Shown here piece by piece: positions 36,782 through 45,636 of a stretch of 64,000 bases of DNA. Position 1 is the first letter of the stretch; the number at the start of each line of letters is the position of its first letter. The notes under the pieces were generated by a model that was given only the letters and a program-made list of their open reading frames with translations, was not told where the DNA came from and searched no databases. Source of the DNA: Paenibacillus sp. FJAT-29882 (GTDB lineage Bacteria > Bacillota > Bacilli > Bacillales > DSM-1321); the NCBI RefSeq assembly GCF_001510645.1, contig NZ_LMVB01000001.1, positions 577,854 through 641,853 of the forward strand, given 5' to 3'. Both the position numbers and the translations under genes were made by a program.

Positions 36782-37459
36782 ATGACAAATCATTCATCTT
36801 CATTTTCAAAAGTAACGGGAAGAAAATTAACAGATGAAATCATTGAGCAATTAAAGAATAAAATTTTCTCAGGTGCGTATAAAGTGGGGGATCGTCTTCC
36901 TCCCGAACCTCAGCTTATGGAAGAGTTCGCGGTAGGTCGTTCCACCCTTCGCGAATCTATAAAAGTGCTTGTTCACGCAGGAATTCTCGAAGTGAAACAA
37001 GGAAAAGGCACACGCATTTTGTCTTTGGAATGGACGAATGAAACTTCTTTTAATCAACTGTTGCAACAAGCTGATAGGAACGATGTATATGAAGCACGTG
37101 CGATGTTAGATCAAGAAGTCGCAAAATTAGCTGCAAGGCGAAGAACAGATGAAGATTTATTGCATATAAAAACCTGTTTGGATCAACGTTATAAAGCATT
37201 GCAGCAAGGAAATTATGCGACATATGTAGATGCAGATATTGATTTCCATTTAGCTATTGCCAAGGCAAGTGGGAATCAGGTCCTATATAATTTATATCAA
37301 TCCTTCATTCCTGTTTTACGGAAGATCTTGAGCAGCCTTATTGTACATGTAACGAATTATAACGATAACTCAGAGATACATGAGGATTTATTTCAAGCCA
37401 TCTTAGCGCAAGATGAAGAAGAAGCCATTCGTTCTGTAAAACAAAATTTGGAGCATTAA
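36782..37459 (+). CDS. GntR-family (FadR/FCD) regulator
   Basis: A 225-aa regulator with an N-terminal winged helix (GDRLPPEPQLMEEFAVGRST, about residues 38-57) and a C-terminal FCD ligand domain containing EARAMLDQEVAKLAA, DIDFHLAIAKASGN and a histidine in EIHEDLFQAI. The effector is unknown. It lies 67 bp before an MFS exporter, its probable target. Confidence 0.88.
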   Translation: MTNHSSSFSKVTGRKLTDEIIEQLKNKIFSGAYKVGDRLPPEPQLMEEFAVGRSTLRESIKVLVHAGILEVKQGKGTRILSLEWTNETSFNQLLQQADRNDVYEARAMLDQEVAKLAARRRTDEDLLHIKTCLDQRYKALQQGNYATYVDADIDFHLAIAKASGNQVLYNLYQSFIPVLRKILSSLIVHVTNYNDNSEIHEDLFQAILAQDEEEAIRSVKQNLEH

Positions 37460-37526
37460 CAGCTCCTTTACAAAACTAAACGTCTGATGATATGATGTTT
37501 GGGAATCTATGTAAGGGAGTTTGAAG

Positions 37527-38690
37527 ATGAAGAAACAAATACTATTTATAATTGTAGCTCTATTTCTCGTTTCCTTAAATTTACGAATGAGCATTGCTTC
37601 GATATCCCCTGTATTGGAGAACATTAGAAATGATTTAGAATTAAGTAATGGTATGGTCAGTTTGCTTACGTCCATTCCAGTCATTTGTATGGGCTTTTTT
37701 GCATTTTTCGCAACAAGGGTAAGTGCTCGATTTGGATTAGAAAAAACGATTGCGACCTGTTTGCTCTTAATTGGTATAGCCACAGCATTTCGAGCTTTTA
37801 CGAATTCAGCAATAACCCTGCTTATTACAGCCTTTTTAATTGGAATAGGTATAGCCATTTCTGGACCTCTAGTTTCGGGATATATTAAGCAAAAGTTTCC
37901 GAATAGAATTGGGATGATGATCGGTGTTTACTCTGTAGGAATGGGTATTGGTGCTTCATTAAGTGCTGGATTAATGATTCCCTTGCAAAAGCAACTAAAT
38001 GATTCATGGCAGCTTGCTTTAGCAAGTTGGAGCATTTTTGCAGTCATTGGATTATTATTTTGGTATCCGATGGTGAAAAAAAGTGAGTTTGTTAAGAATT
38101 CAACGAAGGCAATGATTCAATTGCCATTTAAAAATAAAAACGTATGGTCGTTTACGCTCATATTCGGTCTACAAGCTGGTATGTTTTATTGTATAAGTAC
38201 ATGGTTAGCACCGATTGCACAATCAATGGGATTTAGTGGGGAGCAATCAGGAACACTCATTACTTTATTTACGATTATTCAAATGATCTTTAGCTTTTTA
38301 ATTCCATCATTAGCAGATGTATATAAAAACGAAAAGGCTTGGTTAATGGGAAGTACATTATTTGTTTTAATTGGTTTGTTATGCATCGTCTTTCATATAG
38401 TGAATCCTTGGCTTGCAACAATTCTGATTGGGATTGGACTTGGTGGATTATTCCCTCTGGCACTGGCACTTCCGTTAAACGCAGTTTCTTCGTCAAGCGA
38501 AGCAAGCTCTTGGACTTCAATGATGCAAGGGTTTGGTTATATGCTTGGTGGAGTCATCCCCTTTATCGCAGGATTAACAAGAGATTATATCGCATATGAA
38601 AAACAAGTATTTGTATTAATGATTATTCTTTGTATGGTCCTATTTATTGCGTTACTAAGATGGCGAGGAGATAAGAGAGTAAATCAATAA
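37527..38690 (+). CDS. MFS transporter, CynX/NimT family
   Basis: A 387-aa protein with about 12 membrane segments and the N-terminus LVSLNLRMSIASISPVL typical of the cyanate/2-nitroimidazole (CynX/NimT) group, close to B. subtilis YycB. The substrate cannot be told. TAAGGGAG lies seven bases before the ATG at 37527; the TTG at 37521 is too near. Presumably controlled by the GntR gene upstream. Confidence 0.85.
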   Translation: MKKQILFIIVALFLVSLNLRMSIASISPVLENIRNDLELSNGMVSLLTSIPVICMGFFAFFATRVSARFGLEKTIATCLLLIGIATAFRAFTNSAITLLITAFLIGIGIAISGPLVSGYIKQKFPNRIGMMIGVYSVGMGIGASLSAGLMIPLQKQLNDSWQLALASWSIFAVIGLLFWYPMVKKSEFVKNSTKAMIQLPFKNKNVWSFTLIFGLQAGMFYCISTWLAPIAQSMGFSGEQSGTLITLFTIIQMIFSFLIPSLADVYKNEKAWLMGSTLFVLIGLLCIVFHIVNPWLATILIGIGLGGLFPLALALPLNAVSSSSEASSWTSMMQGFGYMLGGVIPFIAGLTRDYIAYEKQVFVLMIILCMVLFIALLRWRGDKRVNQ

Positions 38691-38935
38691 TATTAAAACA
38701 TTGTATTAATAATAACTAAAGATTCATAATACGAAGTAAATTAGATAAAACTAGAGAATTCAATTTGAAATTATCAACCTTTTTTTTATATAGAAAACCA
38801 ACATAACTACAAAACCATTCAATAGCTTCCCTATAATGATGTTAGCTTGTTACTTGTGGATGTATGAGTGGTGTTGAAGAAATCGACACGACCAATTAGA
38901 AGGAGTTTCATATACTTGCTTCATTGGATAGACTC

Positions 38936-38966
38936 TGAAAACCCTATAGCCTAAAAGGCTATAGGG
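38936..38966 (-). terminator. Terminator of the minus-strand coat-like gene
   Basis: CCCTATAGCCT and AGGCTATAGGG form a perfect 11-bp stem around AAA, and the minus strand continues with TTTTC. The rest of the 372-bp gap from 38691 shows nothing recognised. Confidence 0.85.
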
Positions 38967-39062
38967 CCCACTTCTGATATCTTGTCATTTCAAAGATGCA
39001 GCAGCAAACTCATCATTAGTATGATCGAAATAGAGCTAAGCTTACTTATCGTTCAAGAGATA

Positions 39063-39824
39063 TTAACCAAGAGTAGTTCCAGTTGTAGAGCCAGGAATTA
39101 TTTGGTTTCCAGTAACTTGAATTTGTTGAACTTGTAATACTTTTAACGTAAGGTCCATGACAATCTTTTCACGCAAAGTGCTAAACGCTTGTTCAGGTTC
39201 GACCATAGTTGGTGAAAAATCAAGTTCAAAGAAGTTGGCACGTACTAACTCACCATAAGGTTGTTCATTATAGTTCACAAGGTTCTGGAAGAAATATTTA
39301 TCCAAACGTGGAGCTACTTGATTTGCTTCATTAAGAAACATAGCTGAGTTAGCTGAAGAACCAGCTAGAATTGGGAATAAGATAAAGTCCGCTGCTGTAA
39401 GATCTGCGAATCCAGAAAACGGAACATCTGCAATTCGATCAAACAAAGTTCCATTACATTCGGTTGAAGCATATTCAATATTTTTGCGAATGAATCCAGA
39501 AACAAATAATTTAGCTCTTGTTACGTTGAAGAAATTAGTGCCAGCAATTGGAGCAAATTCAACAGGCACAAGCTTGACTTGATTTAGAAATGCATTCTTA
39601 AGAACTCTTTTAATTTCCGTTGCTGCTGGCGAAAGTGGAATATCCGCCTCTACAACAATTTGTAATGTTCTTTCTGCTACTACAACCGGGATTTTAATCG
39701 TTGGAGTACTTGCTACACTAACGAGTGGTGTTGCTTGATCGCTTAATGGAATTTGTTCTGTCGAAGTTACTGGACAAGGTGGGTTAACTTGTTGTAAAGG
39801 TTGATTATTGAGGTTATCGCTCAT
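39063..39824 (-). CDS. Spore coat/exosporium-type protein (CsxC/BC_2427-like)
   Basis: A 253-aa protein with a Pro-rich N-terminus and a core starting TIKIPVVVAERTLQIVVEAD, followed by KLFVSGFIRKNIEYAS and NYNEQPYGELVRANFFELD. The same segments recur in the neighbour at 40060, so the two are paralogues. I assign it from memory to the CsxC/BC_2427-type spore surface proteins with a SPOCS-like domain, which is an inference. GGGAGAG precedes the ATG. Confidence 0.65.
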   Translation of the reverse strand: MSDNLNNQPLQQVNPPCPVTSTEQIPLSDQATPLVSVASTPTIKIPVVVAERTLQIVVEADIPLSPAATEIKRVLKNAFLNQVKLVPVEFAPIAGTNFFNVTRAKLFVSGFIRKNIEYASTECNGTLFDRIADVPFSGFADLTAADFILFPILAGSSANSAMFLNEANQVAPRLDKYFFQNLVNYNEQPYGELVRANFFELDFSPTMVEPEQAFSTLREKIVMDLTLKVLQVQQIQVTGNQIIPGSTTGTTLG

Positions 39825-39848
39825 AAAGTAATCTCTCCCTAATATTTT

Positions 39849-40088
39849 CTAATTTTTATTACCATACGAAATTACTATATTCAACATTTTATTTTTAGCA
39901 TGGGTCATTGAAGTAGGAGCTTGGCCTCTTTTATTTGATAGCCTTAATTTTTCCAATGGATTAAGGTTTTCGGGCTTTAAATGCCGTTGGGATTGGATTA
40001 ATATCTCTATTTCGGGAGCTAACCATGGGACTTGCGAGTTCTTATAGTAACATTTTCCTTTAAGCGTTATCGTATCTAACTCGAACAC
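39849..40088 (-). pseudogene. Possible nucleotidyltransferase-like remnant
   Basis: A 79-codon frame between the two coat-like genes, overlapping the end of the upstream one. The segment VPWLAPEIEILIQSQ resembles the Pro-(Tyr)-Leu-Ala-Pro-Glu-Ile stretch of AadB-type nucleotidyltransferase proteins. There is no clear ribosome binding site for the GTG at 40088. I treat it as a likely gene fragment. Confidence 0.25.
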
Positions 40089-41940
40089 TTTGTTCTTGTA
40101 GTAAATGCACGAATGTAACTAACACTGTTTTCTGGGTTAATTGCTTTTCATTTGCTTCCTTTTTTTTGTGTATGGGATTTACTTGAACGGACTCAATAGG
40201 AGTATGGCTGTAGTTTTCATGAACCGTGTCTGATAAACTTGTATGTTCATGAATTTCCGAAAAAATTAAACGACAATATGGCTGCTCCGGATAATACGTT
40301 ACATTGTTGAATAGTTTAGTGTTAGTTTGAGGGACCTCTTTATTATTTGGGTCAAAAAAGTCAAATGTTTTTTGAGTAATCGCTCCAAATACCGGTGGAT
40401 GGAGAAAATTATCAATTTCGACAATAGTGGAGAATGGTCTTTTTTTTGTCATTAAATAAATTTTTCCGTCTTTGTAAAGTGGATCTGTTTCAAGATCCTG
40501 GTTAGCGGCTGTATATTCAATGTTTTGGATGATATATCCTTCTATAAATAAGTTTCCTTTTAATGCTTTAGACATCCCGTTCTTTAATGGTTCAGAAAAT
40601 TGGGTTGGTATAAACTTACTATTTGATAGGACAACTTTATTGGAAATTACGTTAATCCACATAATATTTTCCTCAAACAATACGGCTTCTTCTAAACAAA
40701 TATCTATTTTGTATTCCCCAACTACAACCGGAACTCTAATATTTACAAAATCAAAAGAAGTGCTAGATTGATTATTTTTTTCCTCCGATTTATCAACGGG
40801 TGAATCATGTACGGGAACGACAAGCGAATCATCCTCATACAGGTCCTCATCGATGTCGTCCCTGTTAAAAATCTTGTGTTTTTCATCAGCTAAGTTGGAA
40901 CCAGAAGGATCGTTTGAATCAAATGCAACCTCCGTTGGAGAATAATTGCTAACGTCGGCTTGAAAATTCTGCTGATCATTAGTGGGTTCGGTTATGTTCA
41001 TAACAGAATTATCTTTAGCTTCCGGTTCGATTTCAGAAGGTTGCTCAATACTTATACACGCAGGTGAGTCAAATGAATTCTTAATTGTTTCTGGAGGAGA
41101 ATTTCCATTAAACTCGTCGCCTTCATCTGAGACACAAAGGCTAGGAATATGATTTGATAGTCGACAATCAATTTTCCTGTTAAAAATCTTGTGTTTTTCA
41201 TCAGCTAAGTTGGAACCAGAAGGATCGTTTGAATCAAATGCAACCTCCGTTGGAGAATAATTGCTAACGTCGGCTTGAAAATTCTGCTGATCATTAGTGG
41301 GTTCGGTTATGTTCATAACAGAATTATCTTTAGCTTCCGGTTCGATTTCAGAAGGTTGCTCAATACTTATACACGCAGGTGAGTCAAATGAATTCTTAAT
41401 TGTTTCTGGAAGAGAATTTCCATTAAACTCGTCGCCTTCATCTGAGACACAAAGGCTAGGAATATGATTTGATAGTCGACAATCAATTTCCCTGTTAAAA
41501 ATCTTGTGTTTTTCATCAGCTAAGCTGGAACCAGAAGGATCGTTTGAATCAAATGCAACCTCTGTTGGAGAATAATTGCTAACGTCGGCTTGAAAATTCT
41601 GCTGATCATTAGTGGGTTCGGTTATGTTCATAACAGAATTATCTTTAGCTTCCGGTTCGATTTCAGAAGGTTGCTCAATACTTATACACGCAGGTGAGTC
41701 AAATGAATTCTTAATTGTTTCTGGAAGAGAATTTCCATTAAATTCGTCGTCTTCATCTGAGACACAAAGGCTAGGAATATGATTTGATAGTCGACAATCA
41801 ATTTTGATGTCTGTAAAATCTTTGCTTTTACCGCAGGAGGTGGAAGGAGGTTCTATTTGAACTCTAGAAGAATTAACAATGTTTATTTGTCTGGATATAA
41901 TTTCCTGCATCTTTGTCGAATTCACCCATGGAGTCTTCAC
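40060..41940 (-). CDS. Coat-like protein with three 105-residue repeats
   Basis: About 626 aa. A short N-terminus is followed by three nearly identical acidic 105-residue repeats (each starting IDCRLSNHIPSLCVSDE and ending with IFNR plus one variable residue), then a domain homologous to the neighbour at 39063: NIRVPVVVGEYKIDICLEEA, NLFIEGYIIQNIEYTA and YPEQPYCRLIFSEI. Each repeat holds two cysteines. AGGAG abuts a TTG at 41949, so the GTG at 41940 is the better start, though uncertain. I infer a spore surface protein. Confidence 0.65.
   Translation of the reverse strand: MKTPWVNSTKMQEIISRQINIVNSSRVQIEPPSTSCGKSKDFTDIKIDCRLSNHIPSLCVSDEDDEFNGNSLPETIKNSFDSPACISIEQPSEIEPEAKDNSVMNITEPTNDQQNFQADVSNYSPTEVAFDSNDPSGSSLADEKHKIFNREIDCRLSNHIPSLCVSDEGDEFNGNSLPETIKNSFDSPACISIEQPSEIEPEAKDNSVMNITEPTNDQQNFQADVSNYSPTEVAFDSNDPSGSNLADEKHKIFNRKIDCRLSNHIPSLCVSDEGDEFNGNSPPETIKNSFDSPACISIEQPSEIEPEAKDNSVMNITEPTNDQQNFQADVSNYSPTEVAFDSNDPSGSNLADEKHKIFNRDDIDEDLYEDDSLVVPVHDSPVDKSEEKNNQSSTSFDFVNIRVPVVVGEYKIDICLEEAVLFEENIMWINVISNKVVLSNSKFIPTQFSEPLKNGMSKALKGNLFIEGYIIQNIEYTAANQDLETDPLYKDGKIYLMTKKRPFSTIVEIDNFLHPPVFGAITQKTFDFFDPNNKEVPQTNTKLFNNVTYYPEQPYCRLIFSEIHEHTSLSDTVHENYSHTPIESVQVNPIHKKKEANEKQLTQKTVLVTFVHLLQEQSVRVRYDNA
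40858..41802 (-). repeat. Three tandem 315-bp coding repeats
   Basis: Units at 41802-41488, 41487-41173 and 41172-40858 differ by only a few bases. The period is 105 codons, so the frame is kept. Confidence 0.92.
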
Positions 41941-42192
41941 TATACTCAACTCCTAAATGAAATTTTTTCCCCTGTTATTTATGTATGCTGTTTCTCCGCT
42001 ATTGTTCCTCTAATCTGTATATTTCTAGTGCCCGCCGAAAGCGGTATGTTGAAGGAAAAGAGCGCATGTAGTGAATATGTGGAGAGTAGAAGTTTTGATG
42101 CAATTCGCTAGTTCAAGAGTCTGCATACTAGAACAAGTCTTGTATGAAGAATTTAAAAAGAAAGATAAAACGAATAAATATAGCAAAACAAG

Positions 42193-42236
42193 ACGAGTCT
42201 ACCTTCAAAAACCGAAAGTAGATTCGTCTTTTTCAT
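42193..42236 (+). terminator. Terminator-like hairpin between divergent genes
   Basis: GACGAGTCTAC pairs with GTAGATTCGTC around a 15-nt loop, then TTTTTC. No rightward gene ends just before it. The rest of the 527-bp gap holds nothing recognised. Confidence 0.75.
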
Positions 42237-42467
42237 AAAAAACTTTAATAATTCATCAAAAGGCCTAAGTGTTTCAGTGGTCTTGATAAAAGGGCGTAAT
42301 CTTTAAACAAATCAGAATAGTAAGGGGTGGCTAGAAGCGTCTTCTCTTGTTGGGATTTTACTGTTCTGATATTTGATGGCATTAGGGCAATTGAATAAGA
42401 AAGAATGCCCATTTGTCCAATCGTCCCAAAGGTTATCTGAATAAATTGAAATAAAAGGGGTGAAAAG

Positions 42468-42875
42468 ATGGGATATACGTTTATTCATAAAAGTTATAGC
42501 AGACATAAGTGGAATCGATCGAATTGTACATGTGAACGTAGTAATCGGTGTCGGGATTGTTGTGGGTGTGATGGACCACAAGGAATCCCCGGTCCTCCAG
42601 GTACAGGAAGCGTCATTCCGAGTGTTGAAAGATATTTTTATATTGTAACCTCAGATATTGAGACCCCTGAAACGATTCCTGCGAATCAATTTACAAACGA
42701 TGATGGGATGCCTGCTACAGCATTTCCAGCTTCATTTGCGTATTACACCCTTTATATGAACGCGATGGTTCAGACTGCAGATACTTCATCTGTTACTACT
42801 GCAGCGCTCACGATTCCTGATGGAGATGTATTAGATCCAGCAACTCCAATTGTCGTTGAATTTGTCGTAACGTAA
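42468..42875 (+). CDS. Exosporium-type protein: Cys-rich, collagen motif, DUF4183
   Basis: A 135-aa protein. The N-terminus is rich in Arg and Cys (CTCERSNRCRDCCGCDG) and runs into a short collagen-like stretch GPQGIPGPPGTG. The C-terminal part (about residues 52-135) looks like DUF4183, found on Bacillus spore surface proteins: ERYFYIVTSDIETPETIP and TNDDGMPATAFPASFAYYTL. AAGGGGTG precedes the ATG. A strong terminator follows. Confidence 0.8.
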   Translation: MGYTFIHKSYSRHKWNRSNCTCERSNRCRDCCGCDGPQGIPGPPGTGSVIPSVERYFYIVTSDIETPETIPANQFTNDDGMPATAFPASFAYYTLYMNAMVQTADTSSVTTAALTIPDGDVLDPATPIVVEFVVT

Positions 42876-42938
42876 TCAATCAGCAGGGGTTCAAAATCGG
42901 ACAAGATTATTAAAAAAGAAAATATTTAGCGGGAAATA

Positions 42939-42976
42939 GAAACGGGAAACTTTAAACATTTAAGGTTTCCCGTTTC
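42939..42976 (+). terminator. Intrinsic terminator after the DUF4183 gene
   Basis: GAAACGGGAAAC pairs with GTTTCCCGTTTC, extended by an inner TTTAA stem. Confidence 0.85.
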
Positions 42977-43052
42977 GTAATTTTCATTTGACCTTTAAGA
43001 TTAAAAGTAGATGTTTTTGCAAAAAAATCATATGAAAATTCACGCAAAATAA

Positions 43053-43076
43053 AACTAATTTTTACATGAAGTCGTC
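43053..43076 (+). promoter_or_regulatory. Candidate ECF-sigma promoter
   Basis: AAC at 43053-43055 and CGTC at 43073-43076, 17 bp apart, resemble the AAC/CGTC core of ECF promoters in Bacillus. It lies just before the ECF sigma gene, suggesting autoregulation. Confidence 0.4.
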
Positions 43077-43104
43077 TAAGGTATAGAAAGAAAGGGTGAG
43101 ATAC

Positions 43105-43653
43105 GTGAAGGAGTTAGTTGCAGAAGCTCTCCAAAATGGCGAGGAGGACGCGCTGCTTGATGAAATCATGACGGTGTATGGACAAGATATCTTGCAGCTT
43201 GTTTATTCGTATGTGAAGAACCTTCCATTGGCAGAAGATTTAACCCAGGAAATCTTCGTGAAATGCTATCAAGCACTGCCTAGGTACAGGGGACAGGCGA
43301 AAATACGTACTTGGCTTTGGCGGATTGCGATCAATCATTGTAAGGATTACTTGAAGAGCTGGTATTATCGCCAAGTCGAATTAGACGCTGGAAATCATGC
43401 TGCTTTTCAAGCAGCAGATCATGTTGAACAAGATATCATTCAAAAGGATGAGGATCAGGTATTAGCAGATGCTGTCATGAACCTCCCGGTGAAATACAGA
43501 GAAGTGATTTATTTGTATTATTTTCAAGAGCTTACGATTAAAGAATTGGCAGAAATGACAGGGAACAGTCAGAGCACGATTAAAACAAGGATGCGCAGGG
43601 CGAAACAAATATTAAAGAACAGTTTGGAGGGAACAGGATGGAAAATCGATTAA
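43105..43653 (+). CDS. ECF-family RNA polymerase sigma factor
   Basis: About 182 aa with sigma region 2 (YVKNLPLAEDLTQEIFVKCY and IRTWLWRIAINHCKDYL) and region 4 (LPVKYREVIYLYYFQELTIK, then MTGNSQSTIKTRMRRAK). AAAGGGTGA precedes the GTG at 43105; a GTG at 43096 overlaps that site. It overlaps the PadR-like gene by 16 bp and starts a three-gene operon with an FtsW/RodA-like membrane protein, so I infer an envelope-stress role. It is not one of the B. subtilis ECF factors I can name. Confidence 0.92.
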   Translation: MKELVAEALQNGEEDALLDEIMTVYGQDILQLVYSYVKNLPLAEDLTQEIFVKCYQALPRYRGQAKIRTWLWRIAINHCKDYLKSWYYRQVELDAGNHAAFQAADHVEQDIIQKDEDQVLADAVMNLPVKYREVIYLYYFQELTIKELAEMTGNSQSTIKTRMRRAKQILKNSLEGTGWKID

Positions 43654-44045
43654 AACAGTTGAAAAAAGCGATGAAGACTACTGTTTTTTCAGGCGTGAAT
43701 TTTTCAGAAAAACATCAGAAAAACATTCGTCAGGCCGTTGTAAATGAAGGAGCTGGTGAAGAGGAAGTCATTCTTGCGATTTTTAGAATGTTGAAAAGTG
43801 AAAAAAGCGGCTTTGAAATTATGGACGTTCTGACGAGTAAAGGGAATATAAAGTTCGCTGATCATGAAGGTTTGTTGTATGCATTACTACATGATTTAGA
43901 ACAAAAAGAGTATATACAAGCATATTGGGGAACTTCCGAGCAAAAATTATACAAATTGAATGATAAAGGGCGGAAGCTGTTGAGCAAAGCGGAGACAAAA
44001 AAAGAATCGGCCTCATTTGTTCTTCAAACCGTAATGGGTGGATAA
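43638..44045 (+). CDS. PadR-like winged-helix regulator
   Basis: A 135-aa protein. After an N-terminal stretch (MENRLKQLKKAMKTTVFSG) comes a winged helix of PadR type: GLLYALLHDLEQKEYIQAYW and LYKLNDKGRKLLS. In this position an anti-sigma or accessory factor would be expected, so it may regulate the sigma factor or the third gene. It starts within the sigma gene behind TTGGAGGGAACAGG. Confidence 0.75.
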   Translation: MENRLKQLKKAMKTTVFSGVNFSEKHQKNIRQAVVNEGAGEEEVILAIFRMLKSEKSGFEIMDVLTSKGNIKFADHEGLLYALLHDLEQKEYIQAYWGTSEQKLYKLNDKGRKLLSKAETKKESASFVLQTVMGG

Positions 44046-44049
44046 TTCT

Positions 44050-45324
44050 ATGAATAAAGAAAAGTTTTTGTCAGAAGTATCGCGTAGTATTCGTTCCACG
44101 GAAGCTAGGAAACTCGTTGAAGTAGAACTGAATAATCATTTGAAACAATCAATAGAAGCGCTAAAGAAACAAGGATTAAATGATGAAGAAGCTGAACAAA
44201 AGGCCGTTTTAAGAATGGGGAGTCCAATCCTCCTTGGGCAAAAAATGGATCGTTTGCACCGCCCGAAAGTGGATTGGAAAATGATTGGCTTGTTTTTGTT
44301 TATCGTTGTTCTTGGAATGGTGCCAATATTTGTGTTCGAATCTGAACATACGGCGATGGCCTTTCTTCAGAAGTTCATTGTAACGTTTATTGGAATTGCT
44401 TTCGCCGCAGTTCTCATGTTTTTTGATTATCAAAAATTGCAAAAACTAGGTATTGGCTGGTTCATAATTGGTTGGGGAATCATTTCTTTTGCACTCATTT
44501 CAGGAAATATGGTACACGGAAGTGTTACTCTCGTGTTAGGACCATTTTCAACGGATATATCGATCACACTGCCACTCTTTTTATTAGGATGGGCAAGGAT
44601 TTTTCGAAATGAAAAAATGAAAATGTATATGGTCGTGATTTTATATCTAGTTACAAGTTATTTAATTATATTAACCCCAAACCTTTTCGTTTTTGGCATG
44701 TTCACGATTATCACAGGTGTAATGTTGTGGGGAAGTCATTTTGAGAAAAGGAAAGTTATTTGGTCTTATATAATTTCATTGGTGATTGGTGCATCGATAC
44801 CGCTATATGCTTGGTTTACCTCTGGAATTAAGGAATATCAACTAACACGTTTATTGGCGTATCTACATCCTGGAAAATATGCAGATTCATCTGGATATCA
44901 CTATATAAAAATCAAAGAACTCCGAGATGGAACCGGATGGTTTTGGCAGTCGTTACCCGAATCAGGATTGATGTTACCAGAGAGTACAACGGATTTTGTT
45001 TTCATTTCTTTATCTTATACTCTAGGTTGGACATTTGCGGTTGTGTTGGGAGGCACATTGTTGTTGCTAATCTGTCGCATGCTTATCGTTGTTAAAACGG
45101 TCCGTGATGGATACGGAAAGTTACTTGTAATCGGCGCCTTAAGTCTTTTCGCTTTTCAGGTGGTGTTTAATCTTGGGATGTCATTTGGGCTATTTCCGAT
45201 CATGAGTGTATCACTTCCATTTATAAGTTACGGAAATATGCAGGTTCTGTTGAATGCGGGGCTCATCGGTCTTGTATTAAGTGTGTATCGAAAAAAAGAT
45301 TTGATTCGATCTAAGACTCTATAA
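44050..45324 (+). CDS. HAAS-domain/SEDS (FtsW/RodA/SpoVE-like) fusion
   Basis: About 424 aa. Residues 1-70 look like a HAAS or permease-prefix domain (NHLKQSIEALKKQGLNDEEA, AVLRMGSPILLGQKM), a type usually encoded next to PadR regulators. The rest is a polytopic SEDS protein of about ten helices with LPESTTDFVF near residue 309, carrying the essential Asp of FtsW/RodA glycosyltransferases, and the end motif MSVSLPFISYGNMQVLLN. It may polymerise glycan strands under control of the sigma factor. A GTG at 44038 is an alternative start. Confidence 0.85.
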   Translation: MNKEKFLSEVSRSIRSTEARKLVEVELNNHLKQSIEALKKQGLNDEEAEQKAVLRMGSPILLGQKMDRLHRPKVDWKMIGLFLFIVVLGMVPIFVFESEHTAMAFLQKFIVTFIGIAFAAVLMFFDYQKLQKLGIGWFIIGWGIISFALISGNMVHGSVTLVLGPFSTDISITLPLFLLGWARIFRNEKMKMYMVVILYLVTSYLIILTPNLFVFGMFTIITGVMLWGSHFEKRKVIWSYIISLVIGASIPLYAWFTSGIKEYQLTRLLAYLHPGKYADSSGYHYIKIKELRDGTGWFWQSLPESGLMLPESTTDFVFISLSYTLGWTFAVVLGGTLLLLICRMLIVVKTVRDGYGKLLVIGALSLFAFQVVFNLGMSFGLFPIMSVSLPFISYGNMQVLLNAGLIGLVLSVYRKKDLIRSKTL

Positions 45325-45327
45325 GTG

Positions 45328-45368
45328 AAAACGAGAATTTTCTTTAAAAAAGAAAGTCTCGTTTTTTA
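45328..45368 (+). terminator. Intrinsic terminator after the SEDS gene
   Basis: AAAACGAGA and TCTCGTTTT form the stem, extended by TTTCTTT with AAAGAAA, then a T run. Confidence 0.85.
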
Positions 45369-45433
45369 TGTTTCTTGAATTTTTTTAAAAGGTCAAAAGT
45401 TCTATTAATATAGAAAATAAGTCACAGCAATGG

Positions 45434-45447
45434 TGAAAGCGGATTCA
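45434..45447 (+). promoter_or_regulatory. Candidate CcpA (cre) site upstream of the ilv-leu promoter
   Basis: TGAAAGCGGATTCA fits the cre consensus TGWAARCGNTNWCA with one mismatch. Its centre lies about 87 bp before the predicted start. In B. subtilis CcpA activates ilv-leu from a similar upstream site. Confidence 0.6.
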
Positions 45448-45492
45448 AAAATGTAGATAAAATGGAATAGTCAAATAATTAGGAAAAAGGTA

Positions 45493-45521
45493 TTGACGTG
45501 CCTTAAATATCAGCGTAATAT
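45493..45521 (+). promoter_or_regulatory. SigA-type promoter of ilv-leu
   Basis: TTGACG at 45493-45498 and TAATAT at 45516-45521 with a 17-bp spacer. Confidence 0.8.
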
Positions 45522-45636
45522 TAGTTTCAAATACAACAGCTTTTACATTCTTCTAAAAATTATAAGAATTTAAACAGCTGGTCACTACTCAAATTTTAGC
45601 GAGTAATATACAAATAAAATTCAACATGTTAAAGCA

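Noticed and set aside
43096..43104. GTG at 43096 as start of the sigma gene
   Set aside because: It lies inside the probable ribosome binding site; the GTG at 43105 has usable spacing.
45540..45580. CodY-like box in the ilv-leu leader
   Set aside because: The best match (AAATTATAAGAATTT) has about four mismatches to the consensus, too weak in AT-rich DNA.
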